Notes: generated by a model from the sequence alone, not told the origin. Shown: positions 1 to 9,457, counted from the stretch's first letter. The stretch: 57,803 nucleotides of DNA from Vibrio sp. Isolate32 (GCF_022397955.1 NZ_JAKEUQ010000019.1:1-57803), one strand, 5' to 3'. Translations and numbers: made by a program.

Positions 1-246
1 GGGCTCTGGGAGGTGTGGTGGGCACAAGTACAGGAGAGTGGAATTAAGCCATTGCAAGAGTTCGCACGAAAACTGAGTCCTTATCTTCACGGCATTATCG
101 CATCGGCAAGTTATCCGCTTAACACCTGCACATTGGAAGGGATAAACAACAAGATAAAACTAATCAAGCGAATGGGATATGGGTATCGAGATACAGACTA
201 CTTCTTCTTGAAGATAAAAGCGGCTTTCCCCGGAAAGCCGCGATGA
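1..246 (+). CDS. ISL3 family transposase, C-terminal part (cut by window edge)
   Basis: The reading frame is open from base 1 and ends in TGA at 244-246, so the gene starts outside the window. The last residues carry the typical ISL3 transposase ending: LEGINNKIKLIKRMGYG followed by a DYFFLKIKAAFPG block. In this family the glutamate in the LEGINNK stretch belongs to the DDE catalytic core that cuts and joins the element ends. A short hairpin follows the stop. I could not fix the outer end of the element. Only the last 81 codons are visible, so whether the copy is intact cannot be judged. Confidence 0.85.
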   Translation, partial: GLWEVWWAQVQESGIKPLQEFARKLSPYLHGIIASASYPLNTCTLEGINNKIKLIKRMGYGYRDTDYFFLKIKAAFPGKPR

Positions 247-257
247 ACCAAAAAAAT

Positions 258-284
258 AGCCAATCGCAATAATCGCAATTGGCT
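258..284 (+). terminator. Hairpin after the ISL3 transposase
   Basis: AGCCAAT (258-264) pairs with ATTGGCT (278-284) just after the transposase stop. An A-run precedes the hairpin, but only a weak T-run follows it. It probably ends transposase transcription or shields the element. Confidence 0.45.
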
Positions 285-605
285 TATATATTTTGTGAAC
301 AAGAGTAGGTTCACTAACAACGTCAGTTGGCTAGGTGACCCTCGGCTTAAGAAGGGTCAATATACACAGAGCAGTTAGTGTGCCAACTTTTAAAACCACG
401 TAAAACGGCAGTTTTATAGCAATCTGGTGCGTATTTGAACGTTTAATTTGCGTTTTCGTAATGCTTTATTGCAAAATGCAATTGCGATTTGCAACTTTAG
501 AGTATTGCTCGGGAATAAAGTTAATAGCACTGAACGCTGCATGCTGATTCGTTTTTCGAATTTGTGTTCTTTCTGGCGACGAATAGTAAAATTGGAATAA
601 ACAAA
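285..605. other. Gene-free stretch between the IS and the secretion pair
   Basis: No reading frame here looks real. The right end of the ISL3 element and its target duplication must lie in this AT-rich stretch. I could not recognise a terminal inverted repeat without the left end. GACCCT and AGGGTC at about 338-358 form a small inverted repeat of unknown meaning. Confidence 0.5.
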
Positions 606-636
606 AAGCCCGTGTGATCTAAGAGCGCACGGGCTT
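606..636 (-). terminator. Terminator of the HlyD-family operon
   Basis: AAGCCCGTG (606-614) pairs perfectly with CACGGGCTT (628-636). Read on the minus strand, the stem is followed by a run of five T, the usual form of a rho-independent terminator for the gene that stops at 662. Confidence 0.85.
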
Positions 637-661
637 AGTATTGTTTCACCAATGGGAAGTA

Positions 662-1885
662 TTAGATGGAGTAGAAGAAGTACAGTTGAGACTTCATTCG
701 AATGATGATCCCGCGTATGATATCTAGGAACGCCATAAAGCTAACCGGCTTCTCACCACTAACCCAAGCAAGCCCTACTGACCCGACAGGGATGTCGTAA
801 CCTTCTGTTTCATCAATCTTCAAACGAACAAAGTGGTGCTTGTTCTGAAGGTTTCGACCTGTGGTTACTCGAACCTGTTCATCGATACCTAATAAACTGG
901 CTTGTGCCTCCCCCGTTGCTTCCACAATCCCTTCAACTGTCGCAGAGAAGATTTTCCCTGGGTATACCGCTGTTGCAAACTCCGCAGGCAGACCTACTTT
1001 GATGTTGCGAATAGCTTGGTGGTTGACTCGCATTAACACGTATTTCTCTTGGGTATACATTTGTATACGAGGCATCATTGAAACACGTTGACCTTCACGA
1101 AGAATAAAGTTGGTAACAAAGCCATCTGATGGCGCCGTCACTTTTGTACTATTCAAGTCCCACTGTGCCTGTGTCAATGTGGCTTTTGCAGAGTCGACCT
1201 CGGTTTGCTTCTTACTTACATTGGTTTCCGCTTTGTGGATGTTTAACTTGGCGTTCTCCGCATCCACCTCTTTCTTACTCAACTGAGATTCAAGTGTAGT
1301 CACATTATGAGTCGCTATTTCCACCTTTGCGGTTTGTTGGTCGATATCAGACTCTGTAATGGTGTGTTCAACCACACTGTTTTGCTTTTGATAACGATCC
1401 AGTGTCTTAGACTGCAAAACTAAGTCGGTCTTTGCTGACTCAATTTGTGTTATCGAAGTTTTGATGTCTTCAAGCGCTGATTGGTAGCTGACTTTTGCAA
1501 TGCTGACTTCTTGGCGAGCTGTGTCTAACGCTACCTCTGCTGACTCAAGTTGGACCTTCGCCTTATCTCGAGCGATCACATATTTGGTGTCGTCAATCTC
1601 ATAGATCAACTGACCTTCAGCTACGTCTTGGTTTGGGTGAATATGAACTTTCGTGGTTTTTCCCGTCACATTGGTTGAATCTGGACGCAATTGAATATGG
1701 GGCGATTGAACCACAGAGCCCCCAGAGAGATCCATCGGCGTGAAGTTAATCAGTCCTACCCACACAAACAGCAACCAAGAAGTACCACCAAGGTACGCAA
1801 AGGCTTTTGTTCCTTTATTCCAAGGCATGCCAATCAGCCTCAGTAAATAGATGAACAGTGCCCAAATAGCTAAGCCTTCTAACAT
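662..1885 (-). CDS. HlyD/EmrA-type membrane fusion protein (YiaV/YibH-like)
   Basis: This is a periplasmic adaptor subunit of the kind that links an inner-membrane pump to an outer-membrane channel. It has two hydrophobic stretches near the N-terminus (about residues 5-20 and 29-48). A biotinyl-lipoyl half-domain, a long coiled-coil hairpin (about 105-245, rich in A, K, E, Q) and a beta-barrel region with the TAPSDGFVTNF signature follow. Two N-terminal membrane segments and a small DUF3302 partner are the arrangement of E. coli YiaV/YiaW and YibH/YibI. It overlaps the upstream DUF3302 gene by 7 bases, so the two are co-translated. The substrate is unknown. Confidence 0.85.
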   Translation of the reverse strand: MLEGLAIWALFIYLLRLIGMPWNKGTKAFAYLGGTSWLLFVWVGLINFTPMDLSGGSVVQSPHIQLRPDSTNVTGKTTKVHIHPNQDVAEGQLIYEIDDTKYVIARDKAKVQLESAEVALDTARQEVSIAKVSYQSALEDIKTSITQIESAKTDLVLQSKTLDRYQKQNSVVEHTITESDIDQQTAKVEIATHNVTTLESQLSKKEVDAENAKLNIHKAETNVSKKQTEVDSAKATLTQAQWDLNSTKVTAPSDGFVTNFILREGQRVSMMPRIQMYTQEKYVLMRVNHQAIRNIKVGLPAEFATAVYPGKIFSATVEGIVEATGEAQASLLGIDEQVRVTTGRNLQNKHHFVRLKIDETEGYDIPVGSVGLAWVSGEKPVSFMAFLDIIRGIIIRMKSQLYFFYSI

Positions 1886-2229
1886 GCTTGGTTCTCCTCG
1901 TCTTTGTTATCAGTGTTGCTGGTTTCTTTCGGTGTTGCGGGGGCTTTCCATGTGTCCCTGAGGTTGATGATTGCTTTTTCCATATCAACGAATGCCAAAA
2001 TGACTGCGAGTACCCACACCCAGTGCCATAAAAAGCCAATCCAAGTGAGCGCGGTGATCAAACCGAGTTGTTGATGCTCTTTACTGTGAGCCTTGTTTAT
2101 TGGTAGTTCATGGACACGCCAGAACCCGTAACATGCAGCTGCAATCGTTGCGACGAGTACAACACCTGCGACCACATGTAGCGCTGTGTCAGCGCCAGTT
2201 CCAACAAATGGGACACTTACTAAACTCAT
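1879..2229 (-). CDS. DUF3302 inner-membrane protein (YiaW/YibI-like)
   Basis: This 116-residue protein has two membrane segments (about 15-36 and 55-83), the second containing WIGFLWHWVWVLAV, and a charged C-terminal tail. Size, topology and its place directly upstream of a two-TM HlyD-family adaptor match DUF3302 proteins such as YiaW. It probably assists or partners the adaptor, but its molecular role is not known. It is first in a two-gene operon; the divergent AraC gene begins about 100-130 bases away and may control it. Confidence 0.75.
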   Translation of the reverse strand: MSLVSVPFVGTGADTALHVVAGVVLVATIAAACYGFWRVHELPINKAHSKEHQQLGLITALTWIGFLWHWVWVLAVILAFVDMEKAIINLRDTWKAPATPKETSNTDNKDEENQAC

Positions 2230-2362
2230 TGATATACCCTAGGTTAAATTAAGCGCTGAGTGTGATTGATATCAGATTTATAGGTTGCAAAATTACTAAT
2301 TACTTTAATAATGGCACCTATACGATGTGATCTGTAATTGTGTTGGCAGGGATTTGCGACGA

Positions 2363-3370
2363 ATGAATAATTGTAACTTCTTAAGATCATTAGGAATTTT
2401 AGGTATATACCAGTACGCAGCGGCGAATCGAGAGCTAGATATGGATTCTTTAGGTATTCCCAAATCAGTATTTGCTAACGCTATGAACCTGATTCCGGTC
2501 AATGAAGTGGATAAGTGGTATGGCTTACTTGAGCAGAAAACGGATGAGCCAGACATCATCTTAAAGCTTGCTGCTAGAGTCGATATAGAGAAGTTAGGCC
2601 CGCTTGCTAACTGGTTTTTCTCCGGACATGACCTAGCTTCGACCATTCGACGCGTTAACATCGGGCTGCATTGTTTGCAGTCCGGCGCTTTCTTATATGG
2701 CGCGCAAGTGGGTAACCTGATTAAGTGGTGTTATGACAACCCTGAATACTCTGAGACTGGCAGGGTTCACGATTCAGTGCGTGTCGCGATCTTTATGATG
2801 AAGATATTAAGGCGTTATCTTGGGCCTGATTTCGTGCCTTCTGCGGTTTCTATTGCTGGATATCGAGAAAATACTGAGCTGTATCACGAGTACTTTGGTT
2901 GCAATATTCAATGGGGACAACCAAGAACTGAGGTATGGATACCGAGTAAATCTAGGCTATCTGTGAATCACTCGCCGTCAGTCGGGAAAATGAGTTTAGC
3001 TATGAATTTCAATGATTTAGATAACTATCTCAATATGCCAGACGCAGGTGATGAACATAAGGTGACCTATGAAATGATCAATTATAGTCGCCACTTTGGC
3101 TTGCCGACGTTGAACAAGGTGTCGAGTTTACTTGGTTTGTCTGAGCAACAGTTTCAGCGACGACTGCACAAACTCGGGGTGAACTTTTCCACGATTATGG
3201 GTTACGCGTTGAGTAATATTGCTGTTGAGTTGCTGAGTTATTCATTGCCCGTTGAAGAAGTGGCGAGACGTCTTGGCTATACCAACGTGGCAAGCTTTAC
3301 GCGAATGTTCAAAAAGCACCGTGGCTTGACCCCAAAGCAATATGTCGAAAGGTTTAGAACTGACTTATAG
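2363..3370 (+). CDS. AraC-family transcription regulator
   Basis: The last ~100 residues form a double helix-turn-helix AraC/XylS DNA-binding domain, with LPVEEVARRLGYTNVASFTR and the closing RGLTPKQYVERFR typical of the family. The first ~220 residues resemble the arabinose-binding-like N-terminal domain (AraC_binding_2 type). A GTG at 2327 would extend the protein by 12 residues, but ATG 2363 gives a better-looking N-terminus; neither has a strong ribosome site. It is divergent from the DUF3302/HlyD operon, its most likely target. The ligand is unknown. Confidence 0.8.
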   Translation: MNNCNFLRSLGILGIYQYAAANRELDMDSLGIPKSVFANAMNLIPVNEVDKWYGLLEQKTDEPDIILKLAARVDIEKLGPLANWFFSGHDLASTIRRVNIGLHCLQSGAFLYGAQVGNLIKWCYDNPEYSETGRVHDSVRVAIFMMKILRRYLGPDFVPSAVSIAGYRENTELYHEYFGCNIQWGQPRTEVWIPSKSRLSVNHSPSVGKMSLAMNFNDLDNYLNMPDAGDEHKVTYEMINYSRHFGLPTLNKVSSLLGLSEQQFQRRLHKLGVNFSTIMGYALSNIAVELLSYSLPVEEVARRLGYTNVASFTRMFKKHRGLTPKQYVERFRTDL

Positions 3371-3377
3371 AGCGTTA

Positions 3378-4268
3378 TCAGGTGTGCCGTTTGCTCGATA
3401 AGTACACCATGGCCCAAGTGCTGAGAATGAAAGGTGCGGTTAGCGGCAGTAAGCTAAGAGTGTAGAATATGAGTGTAAAGAGGCAACTAAACACACCGCC
3501 TAATATCACCCAAACCCACGAAACTCTTGGATAGAGAACCAGTGCGAGTGTTGCTAGCACGGCGTTGTATCCATATAGCCCTTGAGCGATCAGTTCGTCA
3601 TCTGCGCCAATTACCTCGCTAAACAGAGTACTGACGGCTACTGCTAACACTACCCAAAGAGCGTGTTGGATGTTGTTAAGCATGATCGCCACTAAAATAA
3701 TCAGCCCCGTCCACGTATTGTTGATAAAGCTGACTTGGCTGACTCCTTTTAGCATGGTCACGATAAAAGGGGGTAGGTGAGCCTCTAAATTTGTCGCTAT
3801 GTGGGTGTGTGGAGCTTGCTCAACGGCAGAAGGAGAAAATACCGTTATATCCAAGCTCCACTGAGCCACATAAATCCACCAAGATGTTATGACGAAAGCG
3901 CTGGTATAGCCGAGGTACTTTTTAAAGCCAAATACCACGGTTGCTATGGGTACAGTGAACAATGCACCTAAGAAAGTAACCATCACTAAGACGGGTGTTA
4001 TCTCGAGCATATTTCCGATAAACAGTGCGACGAGTGCACCATTCAACGCATACATTCCATTATAGATATTGTCGATTGGCTTTCTGGTATAGCAAGCAAA
4101 TACATAACTGCTCGCTGCACCGAATAGTGTAAGGGCTGAGAGGGAAAAGGATTCGACTGAGATAGCAATCAGAAATAAAACAGACGTGATGATTGTTGGA
4201 GTGAAGTAGATTTGCCCAATACCATTGAGCAAGCCTTGATGTTGTTGAAAGTCCTTATTCGTCTGCAT
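3378..4268 (-). CDS. Urea transporter (Yut family)
   Basis: This 296-residue, strongly hydrophobic protein has about ten membrane segments in two similar halves. Stretches such as NNTWTGLIILVAIML and GLYGYNAVLATLAL match the channel-like urea transporter family. It would let urea cross the inner membrane by facilitated diffusion. No urease genes are in the window. It is convergent with the AraC gene (7 bases between stops). A GTATAC-centred palindrome 45 bases upstream of the start is a possible operator. Confidence 0.85.
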   Translation of the reverse strand: MQTNKDFQQHQGLLNGIGQIYFTPTIITSVLFLIAISVESFSLSALTLFGAASSYVFACYTRKPIDNIYNGMYALNGALVALFIGNMLEITPVLVMVTFLGALFTVPIATVVFGFKKYLGYTSAFVITSWWIYVAQWSLDITVFSPSAVEQAPHTHIATNLEAHLPPFIVTMLKGVSQVSFINNTWTGLIILVAIMLNNIQHALWVVLAVAVSTLFSEVIGADDELIAQGLYGYNAVLATLALVLYPRVSWVWVILGGVFSCLFTLIFYTLSLLPLTAPFILSTWAMVYLSSKRHT

Positions 4269-4312
4269 CGCTCGGCTACGTTATTTACTGATGTTAATTT
4301 TTTGATAACCAG

Positions 4313-4324
4313 ATTGTATACAAT
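4313..4324. promoter_or_regulatory. GTATAC-centred palindrome upstream of the urea transporter
   Basis: ATTGTATACAAT is a perfect 12-base palindrome lying 45 bases upstream of the transporter start. Sites of the form TTGTATACAA are typical of GntR-family repressors. The function here is inferred only from form and position. Confidence 0.35.
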
Positions 4325-4350
4325 TTTAACGTGTTGACCATTTCGGTCTG

Positions 4351-5010
4351 TTAATTTTGGTACCAGCGTTCACCATAAGCTTGTTGATAATCTGGCTTTT
4401 CAATGAGCCCCTCTTGCTCGGGTACAGTTTCTAGTGGCCCCACAATGGTTCGATAGGGAAGTACACCCGCCCAAACCGGGATATCCATATCTGCTTTGTC
4501 ATCATTCACACCATGCTTACCAATTTTTACTGATGCTTCGGTTAGCGGTATCGCCAATAACTCAGTCGCAGTGAGCTCTTTTTCATTGCTCAGTCTAACC
4601 TCGTCGGTTCTCCCTGGGGCTATCTGCTCAATGAAGATATTCAGCAAGCGATCCTTTTCTTGATTGTCGTCGATGACTGAAAATGATCCAAGCACCACAG
4701 CTGAACGGTAATGGGCGCTATGATGAAAGGCTGAGCGAGCCAGGACCCAGCCATCAAATAATGTGAATGTTAAACAGGTTGGCTCTCCCTTCTTAAGCCC
4801 TTTTAGTAGGCGGCTGTTTTTGGCGCCATGGATATAGACCATGTCATCGACTCGCCAAGCGAGCATCGGTATCACCATCGGGCCTTGTTCACCTTGTAGT
4901 GCAATGTGCGCGATTAAGCTTTCATCAATGATCTGATGCAGTTTCTCTTGTTCAAATACGGCTTTGTGAGCCCCTTTTTTAATCGTGGTTCTTTTCGTGT
5001 TGGATAACAT
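4351..5010 (-). CDS. Pyridoxamine 5'-phosphate oxidase-family flavoprotein
   Basis: This 219-residue protein has the split beta-barrel flavin-binding pattern: HIALQGEQGPMVIPMLAWR near the start, then GAKNSRLLKGL, and SVVLGSF-like strands around HYRSAVVLGSF. It fits the Pyridox_ox_2/NimA-like group that binds FMN and reduces small substrates; it is not the biosynthetic PdxH. It is divergent from a MocR-type regulator whose sensor domain binds PLP, and such pairs are commonly regulator and target. The substrate is unknown. Confidence 0.75.
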   Translation of the reverse strand: MLSNTKRTTIKKGAHKAVFEQEKLHQIIDESLIAHIALQGEQGPMVIPMLAWRVDDMVYIHGAKNSRLLKGLKKGEPTCLTFTLFDGWVLARSAFHHSAHYRSAVVLGSFSVIDDNQEKDRLLNIFIEQIAPGRTDEVRLSNEKELTATELLAIPLTEASVKIGKHGVNDDKADMDIPVWAGVLPYRTIVGPLETVPEQEGLIEKPDYQQAYGERWYQN

Positions 5011-5088
5011 AATCGCTCCTTAATCATTGCCTTTTGATTAATGTAGCGATTAACTGGTCTATTAAATAGAGCCACTTTTAAACACTAT

Positions 5089-6561
5089 TTGGATCCAGTT
5101 ATGCAGCCTATCGATGTCGGTGACCTACAACTTAGTGAGCAACATGACACGCGTCAAACCGCTTTATTCCATGTGATCAGAGAGAAGATCGTTCAAGATT
5201 TATGGGGCAAAGGCAGCAAGTTACCTTCAACACGTAAGTTGGCTGTTGAGTTGTCGGTGAGCCGAAATACCGTGATCTATGCGTATGAGCAGTTAGTCAC
5301 GGAAGGCTATATCGAAAGCCGAAAAGGTTCCGGTTTTTATGTGTCGGTCGAGCAGCCGGAACATTTCTTGAATTCCTCTCAACCTAACCTTGTTCAAAAG
5401 ACTAGTCAGGTGACTGCGCAGGCCGAGGTAGCACGTAGGAACATAGCGACAAAGCTAGATATCAATAGTGGCTTCGCCCCTGGAGTGCCTGATCTCAACG
5501 CTTTTCCTTTCGCGAAATGGCAAAGGCTACTGCAGCGACATGCAACGCGTCAAAACATTGCAGGCAACCAAGACGTCCAAGGAAGTGTGGCCTTACGAGA
5601 TGCGCTCACTGGGTATCTTGCAAGTAGCCGATCTGTTCGTTGTCATGCTGATCGAATTATTGTCACGGCGGGGGCGCAACAAGCGATTTCCATTGGTTTG
5701 ATGGCAACGCTGATGACGGGGGACGAGCTATTGATGGAAGAACCTGGGTATCGACAAGTCCATAAAATTGTTGATCTGTTAAAGCTCAAATTAGACGGTG
5801 TGGCGGTGCGAGAAAAGGTTGGGCTTGATATCGATAAAGTTCTCTCCAGTAAAGCCAAGGCTTTGTATGTCACCCCAAGTAATCAATACCCGATGGGGAC
5901 TACGCTTAATACCGAGCAGCGCCTAAAACTGATTGATTGGGCGAACAAAAACCAATCTTGGATCATAGAAGATGACTATGACAGTGAGTTTCAGTTCGCG
6001 CACCGACCATATACTAGTATGCAAGGGTTGGCAGGCAAGCTTGGTTTGGATGACCGAATCATCTATGTCGGCTCACTAAGCAAGGTGATGTTCAATGGTC
6101 TTCGTTTGGGGTATTTAGTGGTCCCAGAGCACTTGGTTACTAAGTGTCTCGAGATAAAAGATGCGCTCAGTGGAGACACCGCAAGCCATACGCAAGAAGC
6201 ACTGGCTGATTTTGTTCGTGAAGGCGATTTATTACGACATATTAGGAAGATGCGTCGTTCGTACAAACTCAAGTACGAAGCGATGATCGATGCTATTGAA
6301 AGTGAATTTAATGGCGACCTTGAGGTGATAAGCCAAGCGGCGGGACTGCATGTAACCGTCAAATGGAATGGTGGCATTTCTGAACATGAATGGAGCCGAA
6401 GAGCTGAGCTCGACAATATTATTATTCGCCCATTTTCTTTTTACGAATATGGCTCGAGTGTTGAGCGTGATTGGAATGGAGCGTTATTAGGTTTTGGGAA
6501 TGTTCGTTTGGCAGAAATAAAGCCGAAGATCAAAGCGATCGCTCGGCTTTTTTATCAATAA
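5089..6561 (+). CDS. MocR-type regulator (GntR helix-turn-helix fused to aminotransferase domain)
   Basis: The N-terminal winged helix (about residues 20-85) includes LPSTRKLAVELSVSRNTVIYAYEQL. Residues ~130-485 form a fold-type I aminotransferase domain with the PLP lysine at Lys332 in SLSKVMFNGLRLGY and an aspartate in IIEDDYDSEF. MocR/PdxR proteins sense PLP or an amine through this domain and control an adjacent divergent gene, here the flavin oxidase-family gene 78 bases away. The 490-residue length is normal. A terminator hairpin lies inside the last codons. Confidence 0.88.
   Translation: MDPVMQPIDVGDLQLSEQHDTRQTALFHVIREKIVQDLWGKGSKLPSTRKLAVELSVSRNTVIYAYEQLVTEGYIESRKGSGFYVSVEQPEHFLNSSQPNLVQKTSQVTAQAEVARRNIATKLDINSGFAPGVPDLNAFPFAKWQRLLQRHATRQNIAGNQDVQGSVALRDALTGYLASSRSVRCHADRIIVTAGAQQAISIGLMATLMTGDELLMEEPGYRQVHKIVDLLKLKLDGVAVREKVGLDIDKVLSSKAKALYVTPSNQYPMGTTLNTEQRLKLIDWANKNQSWIIEDDYDSEFQFAHRPYTSMQGLAGKLGLDDRIIYVGSLSKVMFNGLRLGYLVVPEHLVTKCLEIKDALSGDTASHTQEALADFVREGDLLRHIRKMRRSYKLKYEAMIDAIESEFNGDLEVISQAAGLHVTVKWNGGISEHEWSRRAELDNIIIRPFSFYEYGSSVERDWNGALLGFGNVRLAEIKPKIKAIARLFYQ
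6520..6554 (+). terminator. Terminator overlapping the MocR stop region
   Basis: AAGCCGA (6520-6526) pairs with TCGGCTT (6543-6549), followed by a T-run. It lies within the final codons of the MocR gene, before the convergent transporter. Confidence 0.65.
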
Positions 6562-6583
6562 AGGTATCGATAGAACTTATAAC

Positions 6584-7843
6584 TTATCGATAGAAACGGG
6601 TGGGTTTACCAAACCACTTTCGCCAGGGGAGTGACAATGTCACAAAAATCATCACAGCATAGAGCATTGACCAACTTAGACAGATAAACACGATAGTGCA
6701 GATAACTAACGAAAGCATCGCAGTGTATTTAGAAGTACCTTTCAGAAGTCGGCAAGCGGCTAGCATTGCGAGTAGATAAACCAGAACAAAAATACCGTTA
6801 GCGAGCTTTAGAAAGAACTCAAGATCTAGATTAGAAAGCTCGCCAATCACACATGAAATCAGTGCGATAACGCCGATTGCTAACGTTGGGTAGAGTGGCA
6901 CTCCGTGGCTATTGAGTTGTGCCATTTTGCCATCAGGTCGGTGTTGACGAGCCTGAGCCCAGACCATTCGTGACAAGCTTTGGGTGTATAGATTCAGGCT
7001 AGCGAAACAGGCAAAGAAACCAAGCACACTGATAACTGCTTTAAATCCATTACCAAACAGCTGTTCAGTTACCCATGGGATTGATGCGGCATCAAACTCC
7101 GCTGAGCCGTACGCGCCTAGCTTGAGGATCACTACCGAACAAGCCCAATACACCAAGCCAGCAACGAAACAACCAACTACGATAGCAATGGGAAAATCTC
7201 GTTGAGGATTCTTGAATTCTTCCCCCATATGAGCAAAAGCTTCGATTCCGACAAAGCACCAAAACATCACGGCCAGTGCGGCGCCGATAGACCACACAGA
7301 GTCAGAGGATAGGCTCGGTATCGCTATATCGGAGACAGTGATCTCTGCCTTCCAAACGAAAGCGCTGACTAAGGCAAAGATCGAAAGGGCAATCACGGTT
7401 TGCAGGCGGCCTGAAGACTTACTGCCCATCAAGTTAACCACAATCAGTAGTGCTACGGTAAAAAATTGAGCGCCGAGTTGTGTGTCGAGCGGAGCTGGTA
7501 ATAACTGTTGGGCAAAGCCGCCAGCTAACGCGATAGCTGCTGGAATACCTACGGGTACTACACTAACAAACAACCAAGCGACACTCGTTTCCAACCTTTC
7601 ACTAAACGCTTGGCGAACAAAATAGGCAGTGCCTCCCGCGTTCGGATAGCGTTTACCTAGCGCGGCGAAAGTGAGAGCAATAGGGCAAATGGCGATAAAC
7701 AGGATTAACCAGGCTAACAGTGATAATTGACCTGCAATACCTGCCGCGATAGCGGGAATCATAAATAGCCCAGTACCAAGCAAGGTCGTTGAAAGTTGCC
7801 CGATGCCGGACATTAGCGTGATTTCTTGTTTTAGCTGGGTCAT
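6584..7843 (-). CDS. yjeH: YjeH-like L-methionine/branched-chain amino-acid exporter (APC family)
   Basis: This 419-residue permease of the APC superfamily has about twelve membrane segments. The N-terminus (GIGQLSTTLLGTGLFMIPA, then RYPNAGGTAYFVRQAF) closely follows the E. coli YjeH pattern, including WLFVSVVPVGIPAA. YjeH exports methionine and branched-chain amino acids. It is divergent from an Lrp-family regulator gene, which fits amino-acid-responsive control. The paralogue assignment within the APC family is strong but rests on recall of the YjeH sequence. Confidence 0.8.
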   Translation of the reverse strand: MTQLKQEITLMSGIGQLSTTLLGTGLFMIPAIAAGIAGQLSLLAWLILFIAICPIALTFAALGKRYPNAGGTAYFVRQAFSERLETSVAWLFVSVVPVGIPAAIALAGGFAQQLLPAPLDTQLGAQFFTVALLIVVNLMGSKSSGRLQTVIALSIFALVSAFVWKAEITVSDIAIPSLSSDSVWSIGAALAVMFWCFVGIEAFAHMGEEFKNPQRDFPIAIVVGCFVAGLVYWACSVVILKLGAYGSAEFDAASIPWVTEQLFGNGFKAVISVLGFFACFASLNLYTQSLSRMVWAQARQHRPDGKMAQLNSHGVPLYPTLAIGVIALISCVIGELSNLDLEFFLKLANGIFVLVYLLAMLAACRLLKGTSKYTAMLSLVICTIVFICLSWSMLYAVMIFVTLSLPWRKWFGKPTRFYR

Positions 7844-8081
7844 TCGCTCTCCTAGCTTGTGACGATTTTGATCTGGGAATGGAAAAGAGTGTGAATGAAA
7901 GCATACATTGTCGTCATCAATAATACAGCTAGCGAAACGTCGTAAGCCGCCGCCATTTTAACGGTATTTCTTGGATTAACTGTCAAAGTGTCGGCTGACG
8001 TAAACGGCGACTGTTATAAGTTCAAGAGTTGTGTCAAATTAGGCGTGATAAATAGAACAATAAATGGGAAGAATCAAAAGC

Positions 8082-8543
8082 ATGGATAAATTTGATCGCC
8101 AAATTTTAGATATTCTAAAAACTAATGCTCGTTGCTCAGTGAGCGATATTGCAAGAGAAGTGAGCCTCTCTCGTTCGGCGGTGAATGCGCGAATTAAGAA
8201 GTTAGAAAGCGACAAAGTCATCAAAGGTTACTGCGCTCTTGTCGATCAGCCCAACCAAACGAAAAACGTATGCGCCTATATCTCGTTGAAGTTTGACCTG
8301 TCGAGCAGTGACCATAGCTGTGAGTCTTACGCGAACCAAATTCATAGTATTGACGGTGTGCAATGGTGTCACTCTATTAGTGGGGAAACAGACATGATGT
8401 TGTATGTTGAGGTTGAGAGTATGGAACGTCTAAATCAAGTTCGCGACCAGCTGCAAAGCTATCCAGAGCTTCGCCATCTAATGACTCATACCGTGTTGAC
8501 CGAGTTTTTTAACAAGCTGAATCCGACGGTACATTCATGTTAG
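8082..8543 (+). CDS. Lrp/AsnC-family regulator
   Basis: The 153-residue protein starts MDKFDRQILDILKTNARC, the classic Lrp-family N-terminus with a helix-turn-helix at about residues 15-45. An AsnC/RAM ligand-binding domain follows, with the conserved GETDMMLYVEVES stretch. ATG 8082 is preferred to ATG 8064 because it matches family starts and has GGAAG upstream. It probably senses an amino acid and controls the divergent YjeH-type exporter. It overlaps the next gene, a LysR regulator, by 7 bases, which suggests co-translation. Confidence 0.85.
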   Translation: MDKFDRQILDILKTNARCSVSDIAREVSLSRSAVNARIKKLESDKVIKGYCALVDQPNQTKNVCAYISLKFDLSSSDHSCESYANQIHSIDGVQWCHSISGETDMMLYVEVESMERLNQVRDQLQSYPELRHLMTHTVLTEFFNKLNPTVHSC

Positions 8544-9457
8544 GCAATATCAACTTAAACCTACTTCGTTCATTACATGTCCTTCTTGAAGAGTGTCATG
8601 TGAGTCGAGCCGCGCAACGCCTGCATATCACACAATCAGCGGTGAGCCGCCAACTTAGTCAGCTACGAGATTTATGTGGTGACCCTTTGTTAGTGCGTGA
8701 TGGCAATAAGCTGGTGCCAACCAATCGAGCTATTTTGCTTAAAGAGAAGCTCGATGACCTACTCGGTGAGTTTGACCACTTGCTAGATGACAAACCATTT
8801 GAACCGCATGAGTGGCAGGGAGAGTTTGTGTTGTCTTCTAGTGACTATGTTGCTCAGTATATTTTGCCTGTGATTGTTGCCGAGGTATCAGCAGATGCGC
8901 CGAATATCAATTTGGCCTACCGTTTGTGGCAGCCTAACTACCTTGAATCACTCAATGAATCGGGAATCCACTTGGCTTCCAGCATGTTTCCTAAAAAGCC
9001 GGAGCATGTCTCGAGCATCAAGCTTGGAGAGGACAAATCGGTGTGTTTAATGCGCAAATCACACCCATTGGCTCAGAAAGAGGCGTTAAGTTCCGAAGAT
9101 ATTGTCCAGTACTCTCATATCAAGGTGACTGGAGGAGGGGACAAAGACAGCTACGCCGATATTGCATTGAATAAGCAAGGGCTGAAACGCAGAGTGGCAT
9201 TTAAGGTTCCTTTCTTTTCATCGGCAAGCAACGTGTTAATGCAAGACGATTATTTGATGATCGTACCGGAACACATTGCCTATAACCTAGGTAGGCATCT
9301 TGAGGTTAAGTATTTTCCATTGCCATTCGAAACCGAAATGCACACCTATTGGTTAATGTGGCACCCGAAGTACGACAACGACTCAGCACATAAATGGGCT
9401 CGAGAAAAGGCGTTCCAGGCAATGCAAAAGTCGAGTTACAATATCAGTATGACTTGA
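8537..9457 (+). CDS. LysR-family regulator
   Basis: This 306-residue protein has the LysR winged helix at residues ~6-65 (ECHVSRAAQRLHITQSAVSR) and a periplasmic-binding-protein-like effector domain over the rest. It is translationally coupled to the Lrp-family gene before it and is followed after 110 bases by a LysE-type exporter on the same strand, a likely target. Having two amino-acid-type regulators beside two exporters suggests a local amino-acid efflux control unit. The effector is unknown. Confidence 0.85.
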   Translation: MLGNINLNLLRSLHVLLEECHVSRAAQRLHITQSAVSRQLSQLRDLCGDPLLVRDGNKLVPTNRAILLKEKLDDLLGEFDHLLDDKPFEPHEWQGEFVLSSSDYVAQYILPVIVAEVSADAPNINLAYRLWQPNYLESLNESGIHLASSMFPKKPEHVSSIKLGEDKSVCLMRKSHPLAQKEALSSEDIVQYSHIKVTGGGDKDSYADIALNKQGLKRRVAFKVPFFSSASNVLMQDDYLMIVPEHIAYNLGRHLEVKYFPLPFETEMHTYWLMWHPKYDNDSAHKWAREKAFQAMQKSSYNISMT

